DNA of 64,000 bases from DATMFV01 sp035555975 (GTDB lineage Bacteria > Verrucomicrobiota > Verrucomicrobiia > Chthoniobacterales > Chthoniobacteraceae): assembly GCA_035555975.1 (NCBI GenBank), contig DATMFV010000014.1, positions 1 through 64,000 of the forward strand, in the 5' to 3' direction. A model generated the notes under the pieces. The model searched no databases and was not told where the DNA came from. It worked only from the letters and a program-made list of their open reading frames with translations. Every line of letters begins with the position of its first letter. The first letter of the stretch is position 1. Positions 59,769 through 64,000 of the stretch are shown one piece after another. Position numbers and translations under genes: made by a program.

Positions 59769-60628
59769 AGGTCATGAATCCCAGATTTCATCGAGGTTTC
59801 TCGCTGATTGAACTGTTGGTGGCGATGTCGACGCTCGTCCTGCTGCTGGCGGTGCTGTTGCAGATTGTGTCGTCATCTTCCCTGGTCATCGGCTCGATGG
59901 ACCGTTCGGCAGTTGTCCGGGAACAGGCCGGTTTAGCTTTCCAACGTCTGCGACACGATCTGGAACGGATGGTCGTGCGGGCAGATGTCGAAGCGGTCCT
60001 TCGGAATGTGGATGCCGGGAACGACGACCCTCTGATAAAATTTTGCGCTGCGGTCAAAAGCGACGCCGATCCTGCCGACAACCGCGGGCTTTCCATCGTC
60101 TCCTTTCGCATTGCGCCCGACGGGGAGCCCGGCAGCAGGCAGGCGCAACCCGGCCTCCAGCGCGGCGTGGTGGGTCTGGGCTGGAGCGCTTCGGATTTTA
60201 TGGGTATCGAATCGACCACCAACCGCCCCCTTTCGCTACCTTCAGTACCCGCTTCAAGCGACGATTTCAAGAACGGAAACTATGATCTCCTCGCACCGGG
60301 GGTGGTGCGAATGGGGATGGCGTTCATCACGGCAGACGGCTCCATTTCTGCCACGCCACCCGCCGAGCTTCGGGAGTTGACGGCGATGCTGGTGGGCCTG
60401 GTCATCCTCGACACCACTTCACAAGCACTCCTGACACCGAAGGAAAGCGAACGCCTTGCGAAAAAATTTCCGACACTAGCCAATGGCCAGACGCCCCTCG
60501 GAGCATGGCACCCCGTCCTTTCCACTCTTCAGGAAGATGAAAGTTTCCCCCGTCCCGTTGTACAAAATCTCCGGGTGTTTCAAGAGCTCTTTGAAATACC
60601 CCGGGCCCGCAGGAGCCCGCTGCCATGA
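59765..60628 (+). CDS. Prepilin-like protein (GspJ-like; Verru_Chthon cassette C type)
   Basis: The protein has 287 residues. The leader MKVMNPRFHRG is followed by FSLIELLVAMSTLVLLLAVL, a standard prepilin cleavage site and helix. After the helix comes AFQRLRHDLERMVVRADVEA, the block typical of GspJ-like minor pseudopilins. The start and the stop each overlap the adjoining genes by 4 bp (ATGA), so the cassette is read as one coupled unit. The body has no other recognised domain. Confidence 0.82.
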   Translation: MKVMNPRFHRGFSLIELLVAMSTLVLLLAVLLQIVSSSSLVIGSMDRSAVVREQAGLAFQRLRHDLERMVVRADVEAVLRNVDAGNDDPLIKFCAAVKSDADPADNRGLSIVSFRIAPDGEPGSRQAQPGLQRGVVGLGWSASDFMGIESTTNRPLSLPSVPASSDDFKNGNYDLLAPGVVRMGMAFITADGSISATPPAELRELTAMLVGLVILDTTSQALLTPKESERLAKKFPTLANGQTPLGAWHPVLSTLQEDESFPRPVVQNLRVFQELFEIPRARRSPLP

Positions 60629-63600
60629 GCGACTCTCCCCGATCATTCAATCCGCCCCCCGTCGTCCTGTCGCGCTGGCGAGAGGATGGTGCGGCTCTGA
60701 TCGTGACGCTCATGTTTCTCCTTCTGATCAGCGGCCTGATCGTCGCCTTTTTCTCCCGCACCCTGCTTGATAACCGACTCAGCAGGGCGGCATCGGGGCG
60801 GCTTGAAACCGAACGGACCCTCTACGAAGTAAGCGAACTGCTGACCGATCAACTGGTTCAGGAGATTCGTGACCCCGTTTTTTCAACATCTCTCGGGGTC
60901 GAAGGGGTGAATTACTTCCTGCCACGTCATTCCGACGATCGGCTGACCATGCTACCCTCCCGGTCACCGGCGACATTGGAACCGGAATCGTCCGACGCCT
61001 GGAGTCCCCTCCTCAAGGTAAGCGCGCCCGACACGCCTTTCTCGACCATCGCCCCAACCACGCGAACGATGGCTACCGACTCCTCCACAGCCACCCCCGG
61101 GCTCAATGGACGCAGCCTTGGGGTCGATGACTGGTTTGGCGTGGATGGGCCGCGTTTCCTTGCCAGCGATGATCCCAACAACGACTCACGAAACATTCCC
61201 ACCTGGTGCCTGATCACCCTCGGCAACGGCATCGGGATGCGCGACGGCACCGGCCCGGGAGACCCTTTCACCGACGACGACCTTGCCACCCTTTCCGACC
61301 GCAACAGCCCCAACTATGTCACCGGCAGGTTTGCCTACGCCATCTACGATCTGGGAGGAATGCTCAACATCAACCTGGCTGGCCATTCACCCGAGGTTTC
61401 CGCACCGGCTTCGCGGCGGGATCACCTTTCCTACCTTGATCTCTCCGGACTTTCCGACGCGCTCGACGCGCTGCTTACCTGGCGAAACCCGGAGACGGGA
61501 AGCAATTACCTTCAGGAGATCGACAACCCTTCCGCGATTGGCCGGAAAAGCGGCTTCACAGCGATTCCAGCAGGAGATGCCGCCTTTGTCAGCCGCCGGG
61601 ATCTCCTGCGTTATGCTTCAGATGTGGTCGCCGACGCAGAGTTGGACAAGGCGCTGCCCTACCTGACGCACTTTCAATACCACCTTGCCGCCCCGTCGTG
61701 GACTCCCCCGGCCTCTCCGACCAATGGCAACCGGAATATTTTTGAAGTCGTTTTTGAGGAAGCGACCTCCCTGACCCACTACCATTCCGACGGGTCGACC
61801 GAAACCTACGAAATACCGGCGGGACGTTCGCTGGTGCAACGCCGTTTCCCACTGGAACGGCTTCAATGGTTTTCCTTTGAGGGGCCCACACCCGACACGT
61901 CACAGATCAAGGCCGCCATTGAGGCCTGTTTCGGGTTAAAATGGAACACCAGCACCTCAACCTGGGAGTATCAGGCCAGCCCACCGAGCGGAGGCATCCG
62001 CACTCTGGATGAAGTCGCTGCTTTGGCAACCCCTCGCGAGCCGAACTTCTTCGAAGTCCTGAAAGCAGCCATCCTGAGCGGCTCGCTCGGCGCATCGTTG
62101 CCTGCAACAGGGGAATACCTGGTCGACAATCAGCCGATCGATGGCCTTTCCGACCGGCAGATCTTCCAGATCGGCGCCAACATCATCGACCAGGCCGATG
62201 AGGACAACTACCCGACTCATCTGTCATTCACCATGGATGGCATCCCCCTGGAAATCCAGGGGCAGGAAGATCTCCCGATGCCGTATACCTTGTTTGTCTA
62301 TTCCGTAAGCGACGGAAGCGGTGGAGGAACGGCTACCGGGCATCTCCTTCCGTCGGTGTGGAACCCGAACCAGCCTTCGACTTCATCCCATTCCCCCGGG
62401 GAGTTTCGAATCCGGGTAGCCAGCGGCACCGGGCAGATGATTCTCCTTCGGGAAAGTGGCGAGAGCGGCCAATCGACGATCTACTCGCCGGGCCGCGATT
62501 TCTCCGGGCAGAGTTTCGAGTTCACAGCCGACGCGACCGCCTTCCGTTCAGGCCCGGGTAACACCTTGTGGCGCCCCGGTTTTATCATCGACAGCCTGCT
62601 CTATCCCGCCAGAAGCGATCCCACCAAAGAGGATAAACGAGCCTACAACTATGCGCTGGAAGATGTGGTGATCGTTCTCGAATACAAGGCAGTGGACGGA
62701 ACATGGCGCTCCTACGCCAGCTTTGCCGGAGACCCGCTACTCCCGGGGGTCGGTCTTCAGATCAGCGAAGGCTACCACGGGTTCGGGACCATTGACCAGA
62801 ATCTCCCTCTTCCCGGCGAACCGTTTGGGCGCTTCCTGATGCGCCCCGACCCCCGTACGTGGCGTTTCGGCATGGGCCAAGGCTGGTCAACCGGCACCAC
62901 TAATCGCCCAAAGATGACTCCCACCACCCCGATCCTGGGAAGTTCGGTGAGCTATTACGCCCTCCGCAGTGACTTTGGAAGTGGTGTTACTACCGAGTAT
63001 GGCGCCCTTTGGCAGGAGGCGGGCCCACCCTCGCCCGACGGCATCAGCCGCAAACCCGATGGCTACCTTGCGGGAACCGATGCCCACCCGATGCTGTCAG
63101 GCACGAAACCTACGGCGGCCCGCCCGGTCGTACTGCAACGGCCTTTCCTTAGTGTCGGCGAACTTGGGGTTGTCTATCGTGGAGAACCGTGGAAAAGCCT
63201 CGATCTATTCTCTGACACTTCCGCGGATGCCGCGCTGCTCGATTTCTTCTCCATTCGCGATGCGCCCCTTCACCGGCTGACGACCAATGGCATCGGCCTC
63301 AACAGCCTGTCGCCCGGGGTCATCAGGATGTTCCTGAACGCGTTTTCAAAAGATCCGTTGAAGGCATCCGACGCGATCGCAGAGGAAGAAGCCGCCAGCG
63401 AAGCGGAAGCCCTGGCAACAGCGCTCCGGACAGCGCCGGTTGCGAACCGGAGCGGACTTGCCGGGCGCCTGGCGGATGGAACCCTTTCCACCAGCGACGA
63501 AAAGATCAAGACCCGCAGGGAAGCCTCGTTGCGGGCATTAGCCGACCTGAGCGAAACCCGTACATGGAATGTCGCCATCGACATCACCCTTCAGGTCGGG

Positions 63601-63735
63601 CGTTACACCCCGGGCTCTGCAACCCTGGCAGATTTCTCCGTTGAAGGAGAGAGCCGCGCGCTCCTTTACCTCGCCATCGACCGGCTGACCGGCAAAGTCC
63701 TCGCCAAGCAACTCGAACCCTTTGATGCTCACTAA
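60625..63735 (+). CDS. Large GspK-like cassette protein (Verru_Chthon cassette A type)
   Basis: The protein has 1036 residues. The N-terminal segment AALIVTLMFLLLISGLIVAF, with FSRTLLDNRLSR, resembles the GspK/PilX start, where Glu at position 5 is absent. The body is a long mixed alpha/beta region with no enzyme motif. It includes AYAIYDLGGMLNINLAGHSP and VSRRDLLRYASDV, which recall GspK surroundings, and GEFRIRVASGTGQMILLRES. Size and position match cassette protein A of the Verru_Chthon set. It starts within a 4-bp overlap and is followed by another exported-protein gene with an 11-bp overlap, so the operon continues beyond the window. Confidence 0.78.
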   Translation: MSDSPRSFNPPPVVLSRWREDGAALIVTLMFLLLISGLIVAFFSRTLLDNRLSRAASGRLETERTLYEVSELLTDQLVQEIRDPVFSTSLGVEGVNYFLPRHSDDRLTMLPSRSPATLEPESSDAWSPLLKVSAPDTPFSTIAPTTRTMATDSSTATPGLNGRSLGVDDWFGVDGPRFLASDDPNNDSRNIPTWCLITLGNGIGMRDGTGPGDPFTDDDLATLSDRNSPNYVTGRFAYAIYDLGGMLNINLAGHSPEVSAPASRRDHLSYLDLSGLSDALDALLTWRNPETGSNYLQEIDNPSAIGRKSGFTAIPAGDAAFVSRRDLLRYASDVVADAELDKALPYLTHFQYHLAAPSWTPPASPTNGNRNIFEVVFEEATSLTHYHSDGSTETYEIPAGRSLVQRRFPLERLQWFSFEGPTPDTSQIKAAIEACFGLKWNTSTSTWEYQASPPSGGIRTLDEVAALATPREPNFFEVLKAAILSGSLGASLPATGEYLVDNQPIDGLSDRQIFQIGANIIDQADEDNYPTHLSFTMDGIPLEIQGQEDLPMPYTLFVYSVSDGSGGGTATGHLLPSVWNPNQPSTSSHSPGEFRIRVASGTGQMILLRESGESGQSTIYSPGRDFSGQSFEFTADATAFRSGPGNTLWRPGFIIDSLLYPARSDPTKEDKRAYNYALEDVVIVLEYKAVDGTWRSYASFAGDPLLPGVGLQISEGYHGFGTIDQNLPLPGEPFGRFLMRPDPRTWRFGMGQGWSTGTTNRPKMTPTTPILGSSVSYYALRSDFGSGVTTEYGALWQEAGPPSPDGISRKPDGYLAGTDAHPMLSGTKPTAARPVVLQRPFLSVGELGVVYRGEPWKSLDLFSDTSADAALLDFFSIRDAPLHRLTTNGIGLNSLSPGVIRMFLNAFSKDPLKASDAIAEEEAASEAEALATALRTAPVANRSGLAGRLADGTLSTSDEKIKTRREASLRALADLSETRTWNVAIDITLQVGRYTPGSATLADFSVEGESRALLYLAIDRLTGKVLAKQLEPFDAH

Positions 63736-64000
63736 ACTTCGATCCCTCCTGCTTCTCATTCTTGTCGCGGTCCTCCCTGCCGGGGCCGAAACCACTTCTC
63801 CGGAAGCTGCCACGCAAGCCCCCGGCCCACCCTATGTGGCTCCACTTCCGGGCGCGGTCTCCTGGCGGATGGAGTTTCACCGCGACATCCTTCCCGCTGC
63901 CGCCCCATCCGGCACGCCCGAGGCGGCGGTCGTGACAACCATTCAATCGACCAAAACAACCGACCTGAAAAGGGACCGTGTGCATTTCAGCAATGGGAGC
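63725..64000 (+). CDS. Exported protein, N-terminal part only (partial)
   Basis: From ATG 63725 the frame is open to the right edge (92 residues seen). MLTKLRSLLLLILVAVLPAG, then AE, is a clear signal peptide. A Pro/Ala-rich stretch follows, then VSWRMEFHRDILPAA. It starts 11 bp inside the 3' end of the large cassette gene and is therefore probably cotranscribed with the prepilin cassette. Nothing in the visible part identifies a family. Confidence 0.7.
   Translation, partial: MLTKLRSLLLLILVAVLPAGAETTSPEAATQAPGPPYVAPLPGAVSWRMEFHRDILPAAAPSGTPEAAVVTTIQSTKTTDLKRDRVHFSNGS

Noticed and set aside
1..64000. CRISPR array, prophage, integrase or rRNA operon
   Set aside because: No regularly spaced repeats, phage structural genes, integrase motif or rRNA-like sequence was seen.

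Overview
The window is GC-rich chromosomal DNA that most resembles the Verrucomicrobiota. Several features point there together. There are two PEP-CTERM exported proteins. Prepilin-like genes are abundant, including a four-gene set that resembles the Verru_Chthon cassette described in Verrucomicrobium and Chthoniobacter. GntR-headed and LacI-type sugar regulators sit beside secreted polysaccharide-active proteins. Many genes have no clear Shine-Dalgarno sequence. There is no rRNA, no CRISPR array and no phage region. The only mobile element found is one IS630-type insertion.

Layout. 1-5192: the end of a HAD phosphatase, tRNA-Glu, a CBS/DRTGG family II pyrophosphatase, a tandem nitrilase-like protein and a small exported protein. 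5199-12198: an RND efflux pump and its adaptor (minus strand), divergent from a helicase with a fused PD-(D/E)XK nuclease-like domain. 12207-18806 (minus), module 1: GntR-headed regulator, beta-strand/PEP-CTERM protein, pseudopilin-like protein, beta-helix lipoprotein and an M19 dipeptidase homologue. 18941-21030: recA and a PHP phosphoesterase. 21035-28592 (minus), module 2: H-X9-DG pseudopilin, GntR-headed regulator, PEP-CTERM protein and a 1532-residue glycosidase-like protein. 28710-33062: two copies of a long inverted-repeat element, a nucleoside phosphorylase homologue overlapping a DUF4340 gene tail to tail, and the IS630 element. 33104-36359: a beta-glucuronidase convergent with a hexuronate-type MFS transporter. 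36590-54057: a MoxR / DUF58 / von Willebrand A operon that ends in a 3287-residue exported TPR protein. 54089-64000, module 3: LacI regulator, sulfatase, GH20 hexosaminidase, then a run of prepilin-like genes that continues past the window edge.

How the genes fit together. Beta-glucuronidase, a hexuronate-type importer, a sulfatase and a hexosaminidase suggest use of sulfated, uronic-acid- and hexosamine-containing glycans (inference). Three times in the window a one-component sugar-type regulator is grouped with prepilin-like genes and exported or glycan-active proteins. Near each regulator I find a repeated short motif that could be its operator. The clearest case is a near-identical 14-bp palindrome with a central CG, once in front of the LacI/sulfatase pair and once in front of the prepilin cassette.

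All functional calls come from reading motifs and gene order. No database search was run.
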